This document shows, one piece after another, positions 10,601 through 22,775 of a stretch of DNA of 64,000 nt (positions within the stretch are counted from its first letter, which is position 1; the number at the start of each line of letters is the position of its first letter). The notes under the pieces were generated by a model. That model was not told where the DNA came from. It did no database searches and worked only from the letters and a program-made list of their open reading frames with translations. The position numbers and the translations under genes were made by a program. The stretch is from positions 248,001 through 312,000 of the forward strand of contig JAOANU010000013.1 in NCBI GenBank assembly GCA_034387635.1, written 5' to 3'. Source of the stretch: Rhodosporidiobolus odoratus (Eukaryota > Basidiomycota > Microbotryomycetes > Sporidiobolales > Sporidiobolaceae).

Positions 10601-12569
10601 ATGCGTGGCTTGCGTCAGGCTCACGGCGAGGCGTCTGGCTCCACAGCCTTCCTGGCCGGTAGTCAGGGCCAAATGCGGGCAATTGCCGACCAGCAGCGCA
10701 CCGCGCCGCCACTTGAGCAAACCTCGTTTGACCTTCTCAGTTTCCAGGTCGTCGCGAAGGTGAGGTCGATGGACAGCGTGAGACGGGCCAAGATCCGACG
10801 TGCTGACAACGACAACAGCCTGAGTATCCCGGACGATGTGTCGGAGCTGTCACATCGCAAGTTGCCCTGCTTTCTCCAGGCGAACTCCTCACTCTTTTCT
10901 CCTCCGCGGATCCGCGGACAATCCCCGTCGCTGGAGTCTGTGGCTCCTCGCTCTTGCTCTCTTCCTTTCTCTCCGCATTCAGGTGTTCAAGTCACCGACC
11001 GCCGCCCGCCGATACCAATGTCATTTAGGGAACTCCGGCACTCCAAGACGACGTCGTACAGGACGTCCCAGGCGCCTTGGGGCATTGCCAAGGTGACTCG
11101 CAAGTACACGGTACACGCTCACGATAGCGTAGGAAAAGCCCGTATGTTTGCCCAGTCTTTGTCGTCAAGAGAAGAACGTAGGCTGACGAGAGGCTGCTTT
11201 TCTTGCTCTGCATGTCCCACATCCCGATCGCGATTCTTCCGTCCCTTCTCCCCCGCGCGCCCGGCGGGAATAACGTATCTCTCGCATCGGCCGCATGGCC
11301 GTCCCGGCGATCAGTAAGACAAGTCGGGCTACCCGACGAGGCCGTCCTCGAATTCGTCAGCTTATTACTAGGGAAGATCGAAGCGTGGCCTATGTACGGC
11401 CACAAGCGATATGGGTCGAAGAAGCTATGGTCCGTGCACCAGGCATGGGAGGTAAGGGCGGCACCTGGATTGCTTTGGGAGAGGAATGAGCCAGGTTGGG
11501 CTGCACATGGTGAGTTCTCCTTATCTATTCGTGTCTGTACATTTTCGAGTAGCAGCGCTGATGGCTCGAGCAGACTGGTCCCGGGCCTTTCACATCGTCC
11601 TCTCACCCTGCGTCGAACAGAAGCTTGCGCTTAAGAGACAGACATCCTTCTTCGACAAACCATTCCGCCGCGACCATGTTCCGGAACAGCTGGGTTTACC
11701 CAATCCCGAGAGGATCAGGGAGCACCCCGACTCCGGCCCTATAGAGCCATTGAAGACAACGTCACAGTTGACCGTCGCGAGTCTGCAATGGGTATCATCA
11801 CGCAGTAAGTTCCTCTCACCTTCACCACCCTTGATGCGCTCGATAGCACCACTGAGCCACTTTGTCTTTTATAGATCCTTTGGCCCGAATCCTCGGCATC
11901 CGACCCCGGTGGCAGCGCGCTTTGAACTTTGTGGACGCCTGGGTCGATCGCACTGCCACGGCCAATAGTCCTTTGGATCCGAAGAGATTGCCTCCGCTTC
12001 TACAAGACTATGGTCCCGGTGCGACATACTGGCAGATGACCAGTCTCTTCGACCCGAACCTTCGGACGGATCTTCGCAACGCCATCCACGACGAGAAGGT
12101 ACGCGAGGCGGACCGCAGCAAGGAATACCCCAAGCGCATCGATATCAGCGACGACGACGCAGTCAGCTACGAAGCGTTCGCGCCTTGCCTCGAGGAGGCA
12201 AGAAAGATGACGCCGGCAAGACAAGCGTTCGACATTGTCTGTTCGCGTCAATCATATCCCGCTCTGGCGCCTCTACCTCCTCAGCTCCCACCTATCCGTA
12301 CCAGCTTCGACAGACCCGTCACTTCCACGAGTCACAGACGGCCATATCTTCGGCGATCCCTCACCAGCACTTCCCAGGTCAACCCCTCGCGGCCGACAAA
12401 CTTCAGTAACGGACACCGTTTCCACGATGCGCCAGAGCTCGATACGGACGCCGTTTCCGGGACGTGCTACAGATATGCGGGTCCGAGCTTGGCAGTAGAC
12501 AAATTGGGGCGCGAAGAGTGGAAGGGATACCAGGTTAAGTGTGGGAGTACTTTTGAAGAGTTGCGATAA
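10601..12569 (+). CDS. Unrecognised multi-exon protein
   Basis: No family is recognised. The best-supported exons are about 11325-11512 (EAVLEFVSLLLGKIEAWPMY, YGSKKLWSVHQAWE), 11574-11802 (DWSRAFHIVLSPCVEQKLAL) and 11875 onward (PLARILGIRPRWQRALNFVD, YGPGATYWQMTSLFDPN). They join in frame: donor GTGAGT after phase 1, and donor GTAAGT to acceptor TATAG giving N-P-L-A. The last exon stays open to 12569, although another frame also stays open after about 12230, so the C-terminus is unsure. The 5' part (10601-11300) is uncertain and the listed start is only the first ATG of the open stretch. The protein looks soluble. Confidence 0.42.
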
Positions 12570-13048
12570 GGACATGTCCAAGGCAGTGATCGTCGGAGGA
12601 TTCGCACTCATTTCACTGCCCACTTCCAGAACAGTACTTGCCCGATCGTTCGGTGTCACAGCTTTCAGGATTCGGTAGAGACGTTGAGAAGGTCAAAACG
12701 ATTTATACTGCACAATTCGCCGCTTTCGTTACCTGAGGTTCTCTGCAGTCGTCAGATCATCGACATACAGTGCCATGAGGCAAGGCCGCATCGGGCGCAA
12801 GCTCCGAAGCTATCACACGGTGGTTCTTTCGTGAGTACTGTGTTTCTTGACTTTCTGTGCTCGAATCGGACTGACTACGCACGCATGCCGGTTGATCGAT
12901 TGAGAAAGGCAGCGGTAGAACGGACAAGGATACAAGATGGCTGCGAGACAGGGGACACAACGAGTACAGGGTATGGGATAGGCTGATGTAAGAGAGAAAA
13001 GAATAAGGGGAAAGGCGCCCGCCAGCGGAAGCCGCTGCACCCCAGCAG
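12570..13048. other. Convergent intergenic region
   Basis: Lies between the ends of two convergent genes. Nothing beyond probable 3' untranslated sequence is seen. Confidence 0.5.
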
Positions 13049-14673
13049 CTAAGAGTCGAGGCTTGGCCATTCGTCGTCGTCCTCCTCCAGATAGTACTGT
13101 GTCTGGCAAGCCATGTTCCAGCCGACCTCGACCTGAGGAAAAGACGCTGCGGGCATAACAAGGAGGGTGGCGGGACTTGCCTCGTTGCCGAAGTCGAGGG
13201 GAGGTAGGTCGTCGTCGTCTTCCTCTAGGGCGAAGCGAGAGTCTGGTAGTGGGGCGCAGGCGAGGGCGGGCTCGGGAGAGGCGGGCGGCAAAGTTGGAGG
13301 AGGGAGGGAGTCGGTCCATTCCTCCTCTGCCCCGATGTCGTTAGGTGTGAAGAAGGAAGAAAGTTGAGAGGGCTTGCAGGGCGAGGTGCTGGGTCGCATG
13401 ACCGCGCCAACCCAAGGTGAAGGTCGTGGAACCCCCTGCGACAGCATCCTCTGGACGTAAGACTCCATCTCTTCCGTAATCCGGACCTCCCACCTTGCCA
13501 TCCGGTCCTCCTCCGGCTCACTGTAGAGGACACGCTCCCCTGTCCCTTCGATGATTCGAATTGCGGTGCCGCGATACCTATCGAACGTGCGCTCAAGGGC
13601 TTCCTCGCCAAGGATGAAGCGCATGCCGTGTGCGCGCGCTTCAACCCGGTCGAGGGTTCTAACACGAGTACAAGCACAGTCGAGGCTCTCGAGCCAGCTG
13701 TCCAGGATGGCGACCTTGATGGGAAGGGCGAGGGAAGGACTGACCGGCACAGCGGAGGTTGCCAGCGGAGCTGGCCGTCCGCGTTCGCCAGCGTCCTCAT
13801 CGTCCGACGTGGCTGGAGTGTCAGACGAGAGCGGAAGCTCGTCGAAAGTCGGTGAGGGGGAAGGACTGAAGAGCGAGCCGGCGTATGATGACGTTGAAGA
13901 AGGCGTCGTTGGATCGGCGTCTTCGTCATTGATGTAGGAATCGAAGGGAGGGGTGAGAAGTAGCTTGTCGTCTGCAGAATTGCAGACTCCAAGCGTGTTG
14001 GCGAGGGCGATGTCGACTTTGAGGCTGATCGACGGGACAGCCACAAGCGGTTGGTGCTCGAGTCCATGGTTGACGAAATCGGGAGTCGCCCCTTCCTCGA
14101 CTAGCGAGACGGCCAAAAAGTCGACGCGTGGCGGTAGACCATTGCTGGCGTGCTCGACATTGCTCCCGGCGGGTTCGGCGACAACCTGCAGGTGGGATAC
14201 GACATCAGTGAGTGAAGGAACGCAGCCGGCGTGCAAAGTCTGGGCCAGGGCAGTACATGTCCGAAGCAGAGCACGGAAAAAGACTCACCTTCATGGGGAT
14301 GAGACAGTGTTCAGATCCCGAAGGCGCAGCGGAAGTCACCGGAGTGCTGGAGGTGATGGTCCACTGAGCAGGAATCGCGTGGTGGATGGGAAGGACAGCG
14401 CCGTTATATCGGAGCCGAGACTGCGCCAGCCAGAAGGTATAAGCAGACAACACTTCTAGCTTCTCCCGCACTCGTTCGGGCGACTCGGACAGCTGGGAGG
14501 CAGGGGAAGGAGGAACGTACCGAAGAGACCGCTTGCTGCACAAGCCATTGCGTACCGCGACCGAGGCGCTGGACGAGCGTGGTTGAGGTGCGTGAAAAGC
14601 CGGTGAAGGCACTCAAGACAAGGTGGGTGATGGAGGTGAAGGGGAAGGGCAACAAGGAGAGGAAGGAGGACAT
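13049..14673 (-). CDS. Unrecognised acidic protein, three exons
   Basis: The ATG at 14673 opens SFLSLLPFPFTSITHLVLSA, a hydrophobic N-terminal helix that could be a signal anchor. It continues QRLGRGTQWLVQQAV, then after a short intron LSAYTFWLAQSRLRYNGAVLP and SEHCLIPMKV. After another intron comes a long exon with low-complexity Ser/Pro and acidic runs (DDEDAGERGRP, LEEDDDDLPPLDFG, EEDDDEWPSLDS at the end). A central segment (AILDSWLESLDCACTRVRTL, FDRYRGTAIRIIEGTG, RMARWEVRITEEMESYVQRM) looks folded. No family is recognised. The first intron is very short if the obvious GTACGT donor is used (28 bases). An upstream GTGCAG donor would make it 49 bases, so this join needs care. Confidence 0.55.
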
Positions 14674-14787
14674 GATGAAGCCTCCGATGCGGGAAGGGTG
14701 ACCCGGGTATGGTTCTCGTCGTAGATCAGACTGAGTAGATTAGGAAAGAGTAACAGGTAATGGGAAAGAGAGTGATGAGAGTGGAGA

Positions 14788-14820
14788 AAGAGAGAGAGAG
14801 AGAGAGCGCGCGCGCGCGAG
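14788..14820. repeat. AG then CG dinucleotide microsatellite
   Basis: A run of AG repeats passes directly into a run of CG repeats, upstream of the minus-strand gene that starts at 14673. Confidence 0.85.
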
Positions 14821-15323
14821 TCCAGTCTGGGAACGGAGAAAAGTCCGGACGGTGGGAGATTGACACTCAGCCGCGCTCTATTGGCGCATCTGGCTGAACC
14901 AGAAAGTAGCAGGGAGGGGTGACGAAGATATGAGACACGTCCTGGCACGCGTAAACCCTACCGGAAGCAGTAGAGGAGGAGAACGGGTTGAGCGTGTTGT
15001 TGTTCGAGGTGGGGGAAGCAGTAACAGGCTCGTCACAAGGACAGAGAGCCCCGGAAAAGGTGCATACAGAGTCGGAAGTGCCTGTAAGACCCTCCCTTTA
15101 CACCTCAGTCCACCTCGAGCTGCTGTAGAAGCGCTGTTCCCTCTTCGTCTTCGTCTCGTCTCCCTCCTCTTCCCTTCCTCTTCGTCTTGGTCACTCTACC
15201 ACGCTGCCGCGGAGCAGCGAGCCTGAGAGGCCCACATGCTTCGCGCGTCCGTTTACTTCTAGCCCCGGCTACCTTCTCTTCTTCGACTTCCTTCAACCTC
15301 GACCTTCCGCTCTTCATCGACCA

Positions 15324-16045
15324 TCACTGCAGGAACGGCGATGGCGACCGCGCTGTTATACTCGTGCTGCCCGCTGATGTTTTGCTGCGCCTAGGCTGCG
15401 ACGTTGGCAAGGTCGACATTCTGCTTGAAGGCTCGCGAGTCGAGGTAAGGTTCGCAAGAACGCCTCTTGACAAGCTGAGGCGGCAGTAAGCAGGTGTAGT
15501 CCATCTTCGGGCGGTCTTTGAGTCCTCGGTCCGCCCCGCTGACCGTTGACACCGCAGATCGACCACCCCTTCCTCCGAGCCTCCCGCTTCTTCGCCTCGC
15601 TTTCTCCTTTATCAACCGACGGATGCTCGTATCCACGTTTGCCTACTGCTGTCCGGTCACTGGACGCTCGACATCGACCACGAGCAACCTTGAGGAGTAC
15701 GACGGCTTGCGGAGGCGTGTTGGGAACGGCCTTGACGAACTTGCCGGAAGTGGAGAAGATCAAGTCGTAGAGGCGGAGACGACGTCGCCAAGGGGAGCCC
15801 ACAGCTTCTGAATCGGGAAGCGGTGCCAGAGCAGGCCTACGATTGAGACGAGGGATGCAGCGTCGAGGCGAAGGGAAAAGGGCCGGCTGGCGGGAGGCAA
15901 GTGGGCACACCATGCAAAGCCTGCCGGCCCGCGCTCGCCAGCGGAGCAGCAGTACCGCTTGATGTTGGCGCTCCGCCTGTCGAGACGGACAACGAGCGCA
16001 GGGTCGGAGAAAGCGGGTGCGGACGGAGGGAACCGAGTACGTCAA
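15324..16045 (-). pseudogene. Possible gene remnant overlapping a dispersed repeat
   Basis: An open frame without an ATG contains one protein-like stretch, RRLRLYDLIFSTSGKFVKAV followed by PNTPPQAVVLLK. A separate frame at about 15390-15480 reads MDYTCLLPPQLVKRRSCEP. The copy near 26.5-26.8 kb on the other strand encodes related but broken peptides (PNTPPQAVAFLK followed by a stop, and SLPPQPVKKRSCKLHL). This suggests a once-coding gene family or an element fragment now decaying. No family is recognised. Confidence 0.3.
15430..15735 (+). repeat. Dispersed repeat, copy 1
   Basis: About 300 bases match the reverse complement of 26490-26790. The best block is around accgcagatcgaccacccct (15555-15574), with further matches at the Ala-Cys-Gly-Gly region and at ctgaggcggcag. 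Identity by eye is about 85-95 percent in blocks. Confidence 0.6.
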
Positions 16046-16916
16046 AGCAGCGCTTCTTCCTTAACTTGTCCATGGGGAGAGACATGTGCACTTTGTTTTT
16101 CGACACCATCGTCCATGCAACGTGGCGAAGTGACGACGCAGGGCAGGAAAACTTGATTGTATGGGTCGGGGTTTCTCTCTCGTCGGCTCAACGCGCGTCC
16201 TGTCCTTCGGCTCTACAGCGCGTTCTGCGAGGTACTCGTGGTGATTGCTGACCGTCGAGGACGTCTCAATAACCATCTTTGGTGGCACTGTTGGCTTGCT
16301 TTCTGGCTTCCCTGCCCTCGATGGCTAACGCCTCTTCCGCTCAAACGCCCTCAGCGTGCCGTATTACAGCTCGGCGTACTTAACCCCCCCTACAGCTCAG
16401 TATCGACGCGCGAGGCTTAGCGCTGCTTCCTTCACTGCCATAGCATCCTTCCTTGCGCTTTTACGTTCTTGTCGCCTTACAGGGCACAGCTCTCCACGCT
16501 GCGAGCAATCCGAGGGAAGGACCTGTCACGTCTTGCCGTGACCTCTTGAGAGTGCCGAGTGACCACAAGAACAGAGCGGAGGGCGAGGGAAAAGACATAA
16601 TAAGGAGATTTTTGCCACGCGAGATACGGCATTGGGGTACGGATTATATCACTGATTTACGAACAACTGAGGGAGGAAGGCAAAACAGAGGAGGGGCTGA
16701 CATTAGGTTTAAATAGATGAGACAGACGGGGCGGGAAGCGACGTGGACTGAGACTGACGATTTTTGGGGTACAGAGTGGGGGCATCGAGTTGATTCGGAT
16801 TAGGCGAGATAGAGAGGGAAGAAAGGTCGTGCATAGGTGTAGCACTGCAGTTTCGATGAGGGAGAGAGGGGCTAGAAACAAGGCGGAAAGGACGGAGGGA
16901 AGGGCGATTGCCCCAT

Positions 16917-19900
16917 CTACGCATACCCCAAGCCAAAGCCGCCGCCTGGTCTGGGCGACGTGGGCAGTCCTGGGCTCCTCGGTCGAGACGGTGCCCCAGG
17001 AGAAGAGACGGACGAGGTGGTGGAAAGATATGTTGACGAAGGGGGTCCGTCCTCAGTAAGGTTGGCACTGTCGCCGTTGGCCAAAGTCGAGGTCGTAGGT
17101 TCTTCCGAAGTCGAGGAGATCGAATCTTCGTCGTTTTCTGCGCGTTCGAACAATCAACTCTCCATCACTCCCATCGCTATCCTCGAACAGGCTAGCAAGG
17201 GAAAGAAGGCAGCCTGAGCTCAGAACGCACCTCTCAACTTGGTCAACTCTCCCTCCATGAGCTTATCCGCCCCACTCGCCTGATACAGCAACGAGTTCCG
17301 GTGTGCGGCGCGCCGTTCGCCCACTGGCGAGGTTGGGACAGGTGACTCTACCGGGTCGTCCTCAACCATGATCGGCTGGGCGGTACCGGTCTCCTTCTCG
17401 ACAGCGAAGACGAGCTACGGATGCGATTACAATCAGCATACGAGCGCAGCGAAGTAGCAAGAGTGAGGGGAACATACGTCGAACTCGGCGAGAAGCAAAC
17501 TGAACAGCGGCGCCGGGATGGCCAACGTCGGAGAGAAGACAATCCCTAGATTTCGCAGGTTCATCTTGCTCGTCTCGGCATTCTGGGCGATGAGACAGAG
17601 GTGGGCGAAGCTGAAGTAAGGTCTCGATGAGTATTCGTAAAAGCGGGATTAAAAGGAGGAAGAGACGCACAAGAACCGGAAGAGGGTGTACTCCTCGATG
17701 GGCAGCCTTGCGACGAGCTTCCCCAAGGCATTGACGCGGTCACGGCGGTTTCGAAGGTCTGCAGGCGTTACAAGGGGTTGAGCTCACAACTCCCAAGCCG
17801 CACGGTTGAGCCGGGCCAGCGAACAACAGAAAGGGTCATGCCGCCGCCTGAACGTACCAATAACCCTCAAAAACTCCCCGTGCAGCTCCCTCGTCAACAA
17901 ATGCACCGGCAACTCCCTCAAATACTGTTTCAACAACCCTGCAACTGCATGAGGATCATAGTATTCGTTGGATTGGAGGAGGTTGACGTCTCCTTCTGCG
18001 TTGAATCGGTCTTTGAGCAAGCGGATGACGTTCGCTGAACCGGAGAGTCGGAAAATGCCTTCTTCGTGTTCGGCGTTCTGTGCGTCGCCATTATATATTT
18101 CTATATCAGCTCCAGGACCTTGAGAAGGGTTGGGGGCCCGCGAAGAGGCGAAGAGAGCAGCGTCAACGCACCTTGGCTTCGAGGTATTCGACACAGCGAT
18201 ACACGATCGCCGGTAACTCGAGCCCAGGTCGAACTCGAGAAATCGAGACCGCCTCCTTCAACGGTACGCCAAACACAGGTCGAGCCGGTGGCGCGGGTGC
18301 CGAGTTGGAAGAGGAAGAGCCCTTGTCGCTTGAGCCTGTACCGTTACGAGCCAGGAGATGGAGGCAATATGCAAATCAGCGACTGTGTCAGAACGGACGA
18401 GACCGTCAAAGAGGGGAAAAGTTGAAGCACCTCTGGCAAACCCCCAAAAACTACTCTTAGTCTTCTTCTGCCTCTCCTGCTTCTTAAACTCATACCCACT
18501 GGGCAAAGGTACCGCATTCATAGGTCCACTGACATCACTCGCTTGATACCTCGTCTGGGGAGGAAGAGCTTGAGTCTGGTTCATCCCTCCGGCGGATTCG
18601 AAGAATAAACGGTGAGGGGAGACGGGTCGATCGGTCGCGGTTGAGGCGGCATGGCCGGTTTGTGCCGAAGGACGACGGGAGGGAGGGGCTTGAAGACGGT
18701 TGGAGGTCGTCGTGCGCGAGGCGGATGAACCTGAACCTGAACCTCCAGAAGCGGAAGAGTGGGTCGAAGGATCTGTGCTAATTGCGGTCGAGGAAGAATG
18801 GCCCGTATCGCTCATCGACGTGGCTCCTTTGCTTCCCGAGCGGCCCTCCAGCCCTTTCGCCAACGCGTGCAAATCCGAAGGTAGCGATACCGAAGGCGGG
18901 AGATCGTTTCCAGCGGATCTGGAAGCGGGAGAAAGTAGGGAACGATTCTGTTCTCCAAGTTCTCCTCCTCCTTCTAACGCTGGTGCAAGACCGCCGGTTC
19001 CTGACGTCGGCGGACCCGACCCACTTCGTCTTCGATCCGCACCTCGTAGCGGCCCAGGTCCTGCTGAAGTCGAAGCTGATTCGCCCTCTTTCGGCGAAGG
19101 CGGTACCAGCGTGGGAGGAGCCGGGTTCTGCGACTGCGACTGCGATTGCGAAGGGGATTTGATCTGACTCCCCCCTCGAGCAGGTTGAAGCGTCGTCAAA
19201 GCTCCAACCCATCGATCCCTCATCTCATCATTCTCAGCGCAGAGGATATGGTCCGCTTCTTGATCTTTGTCGTCTCGAGTTCGGATGAGGAAGGCATGGA
19301 GGTAGGCGTTGTCGTCCCCTCCTCCTTCGCCTTCTTTCGCTGGGCGGCCGGAGGAAGAAGAGGATGGATTCGTGGAGGAGGATGGAGCTGACGTGGAGGA
19401 AGACTGTCGACCGATCGCGGCGCGTTCGAGTGAAATCTCGCCCAGTTTGGTTCCACCGGGCTGCCAGGATAAATGGGATCAGGATCCTGCTCAAATGAGC
19501 GAAGCGAGGCAGGAGAAAGAATGGAGAGCCGACGCACCGCATCGAAGTAACCCAAAGCCCTCCCCGGTTCCAGAACATAAAACCGAGTCTGCCAACCCCC
19601 AAAGTTCCTCCCTCGTTTCGTCAACCAACCTTCCATCGGCCCTTGCCCCAATAATCCCGATCCCGATCCCGACCCTGCTCCTGGTCCTTCTGTCGGGGTG
19701 ACAGGCGCAGCGGTCGGAGCTGGGGCAGTTGCAGAGGGAGAGGGCGGGAGGAGATCGGAGTTGAGAAAGGAGCAGACGGGGGACTTGTCCCGGAGGGGGA
19801 TAGTAAGAAGGGTCTGGAGGTACTTCTCAAGCACGGCCTGGGCAAAAGCGACAATACGGTGAGATAGAGAGTCAAAGCAGAAAAGAAGGGGACACAGAGC

Positions 19901-22021
19901 CAGGCGCACCTTTCTCAAATCTCCCCTCTGAGGCGCATGATCCTTAAACAAACTCTTATCTGGCAAACTCGCCATCGCTTGCATAGCGCTCTTCTCCCCT
20001 CTATTCGGTTTACTCTTAACCGCCGCATCCAACGCGAGGACATCCGAATAGAGTTTCTCAATCTTCCACTCCGCTGTCGATTGAGGTGAAGAACTGGAAG
20101 TGGAGGAGGTGGTGGAGGAAGGGTATGGGCAGGTGAAGGTGATAATGAAAGAGACGATTTCTTTGTGCTTTTCATTGACGCGGATATTGCTTCCTGCAAC
20201 GCGAACCTTGGTGAAGGCTAACATAGACGGGGTGAGATTCGGTCGCGGGGGGGGAATTGGCTGTGTGGGGCGAGTCGAAGAAGAAGAAGCCGAAGCGGAG
20301 GCGGACGAAGGATTAGTCGGGGAGAGTATTGAAGAAGACGACGTCGAATCCGCGTTGCTGTGCGTAGACTGCTGCTGAGATCGTAAATAAAGCGGAATAG
20401 CCTGCATCTGAGTCTGAGTCCTGCTCGGCCTCCTCTCTCTCCCTCCGTCCACCCCTCTCTCCCTTTCCCTCGATCCTTCACCCCCTTCCCTACTCTCCGC
20501 GAGCGCCGCCAGATTCAACGAATTCGTACTCGCCGAACTCGGTAACCCCATCCCTCCCATCGTTCCTCCTCCTGCTCCTCCGAATCCAGCAGCACCCCTC
20601 GAATTCCCCGTAGGCGGCAAAAACATACTCCTCCTCCTATCCGCCTTACTCATACTCATTCCCCCTCCCGCCCCGCCTACTCCAGACGAGGGATCAAGGA
20701 GGAAAGCGGACCCCAACCCTAGTCCGGAAGAAGCAGACCCAGACCCGGAGCCAGTACCGCTGACGGTCCTTTCTCTCTCCCTTTCTCGACGGGTGTACCC
20801 GTTCGGAGGTTGGAGGGGAGCGAGAGCGTCTTGTCCGTGTGATGTGGAAGGGAAGGTAAGCTCTTTGTCGCGGTCGCGGAGGGTGGCTTGTTGAGCCTGC
20901 AGCGCCTTACCCGAGTTCGCAGTCGAGGTTGTTGAATCCTCTGGGGTAGAGCCGGAGAAGAGCGGCGAAACCGGTGTGATAGAAGGTAAGAACCGACTTG
21001 ACGCGTCCGGTAGACCGGCAGCGAGAAGGGGCATGGAAGAAGAGTTGGACATGCGGGCTTGAGCTTGCGCCGACAAGTGAGCGGGTAAAGGAGTCGGACT
21101 CGAAGGTCGACGTTGAGCTGTCGCGTTGGAGTGGGAAAGGGAGGATGAAGCAGCTGAAGGGGGTGTTTGTGGGAGGTTGCTTCGGTGAGGGGCGCGTTCT
21201 TCCCCGGCTGCGATCCCTCGACTCAGGTCCAGCGAGGACGTCTTCCTCATATTCGAGGCCGAATCTACGCCGTCCCCTCTGGCACGTGGTGAGCCATGCG
21301 GAGGAGGTGGAGTGGTGGCTTTCGCCCGCAAAGCATTGTGGGAGATGTGGTGAGAAGGGAAGGATGGCGAGGGAGATGTAGCCGGTTGAGGAGGAGTTGC
21401 AGAGGAAGCCGAAGGTGGATCGAAGAACCGATCGGAGAGGTCGGCGGGGGGAGTGGAGGCGGCGAAACGAGGCGAGGAGGCTGAAGAGTGTGGGTGGGAA
21501 GAAGGGACTGGAGGAGGGTACGGGAGGAAGTCGTGACCGCTGCCGTTCGAGGTGTAGCTGGCGCCGGTAGAAGGTCGTCCGTTGACGTGCAGCGTCGAGG
21601 ACGACGAGGTCTGCGGAAGGCGCTCGACTGAATCACCCGAATATCCTCGTCGAAGAGTTCTCGAAGTCCCAAGGCCTCCAAGGCTTCCTTCAATCCCCAA
21701 GCCCTTCCCTCCAGAGCTAGCTTCCAGTCCTACGCTATCCTTCCTCGTCCCAGCCAAGCCCGACGCCGTTGCTCCTCCCGGTCTCGGACTCGCCCCTCCA
21801 CCTCTTGCCCCAGCTCCACTCTTCAAGCTCCTCCAAAGTTGCTGGTTCTCCACCGCAGCCCGCTCCGCCGCCCGGTCCGCAGCAATCTTCTCTTGCTCAA
21901 GGGTCGAGTAGGACTGGACAAGTTTATTGTAGGAAGAGACGAGCGAGGCGAGGGCGACATGAGGATCGTTTTCGTGAGAGGCTAAGAGGGCGGAGAGAGT
22001 GATGGGTGTAGGTGGCGTCAT
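16917..22021 (-). CDS. BEM3: BEM3-type Rho GTPase-activating protein (PX-PH-RhoGAP)
   Basis: BEM3 inactivates Cdc42/Rho GTPases at sites of polarised growth. The ATG at 22021 opens a very long first exon: a coiled-coil start (SSYNKLVQSYSTLEQEKIAA), then some 500 residues of Ser/Pro/Gly-rich sequence. A PX domain follows (about 20220-19925; FTKVRVAGSNIRVNEKHKEI, then SLPDKSLFKDHAPQ), then a PH domain starting PMEGWLTKRGRNFGGWQTRF (about 19640) and ending in MRDRWVGALTTL. The RhoGAP domain (about 18250-17330) has GIFRLSGSANVIRLLKDRF, with the catalytic Arg in IFRLSG, and YLRELPVHLLTRELHGEF. The last exon joins by an intron with a GTGCGT donor at about 17230 and a GCGCAG acceptor, giving TKLRENDEDSISSTSEEP and the stop at 16917. 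Domain order matches yeast Bem3. The gene is divergent from the SSU1-type gene. Confidence 0.9.
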
Positions 22022-22775
22022 AGTTGATACTGCTCCGCTCAGGGTCGTGAATAGGAAGTACTCAAAAGCTCAGAGTAAGAGGAAGGAGGAATGGGTGAGG
22101 CTGCGAGCGAAAATGCGTCAACGCTCGCAGCGATACAAGCGAACAAGGGGAGAAGAGGGCACCTCGTCCAGTCTATCTCGGTTATCCTGCTCGAGTTGGC
22201 TGTCAATTGGTTTGCTGGACGACAGAGCGAAAGAGGTATTTCGGCTTGCTGCTGGTTGTGGGCAGTGAAGAAGGTCAGCTTGGCATCACTCGACGCTGCT
22301 CAGAATGGATTGCCAGATCTACAGCCCAGCCTGTCGATTGGCGCGAGGGCTGCACTGTGCGAGTTTATGCTAACGAGGTCATATGCGTGCATGTATGCTC
22401 GATCTAATTGACGCGTCGATGAGGTGCAGGACAAGCGAGAGGAAGATGGACGCACCTGACCAGACGAGAGCTGTGATTCCGCCTATCAGACTAAGCAGGT
22501 GATCCCCTCTGAAAGTCGAGGAGAGTCGCACGAGCCTAGCGAGGGCGGGCAACCAGAGAAGGTCCAAGGGGAGACACTCAACCTCGACGACGAGAGGGGC
22601 TCGTAGGCCGGTAGGGTCGGAAAGGCGTTATGTGTGCTCGGGTCTGGTGCTGGTATAAGCCTGAGAGTAGAGTGATCGAGGCGGACGGTTGACGGAAACC
22701 TTTTCTTCAATCTCCGCTTCCGCCTCTTTCAAAACGATACAAACACGGCCAACTGGGACGAAGCCGGTCAGCGAG
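22022..22775. other. Divergent promoter region (BEM3 / SSU1)
   Basis: 754 bases between two divergent starts. No further gene is evident. It should hold both promoters. Confidence 0.5.

Larger units (their letters stand above)
14674..16916. other. Gene-poor stretch
   Basis: About 2.2 kb without a convincing intact gene. It holds an AG/CG microsatellite, a CT-rich tract around 15130-15300 and one copy of a dispersed repeat with a possible gene remnant (15.3-16.0 kb). The part next to BEM3 is probably its 3' untranslated region. Confidence 0.5.

Noticed and set aside
19220..22021. Many open frames on the plus strand inside BEM3
   Set aside because: They mirror the GC-rich low-complexity N-terminus; none has domain-like sequence or splice structure.
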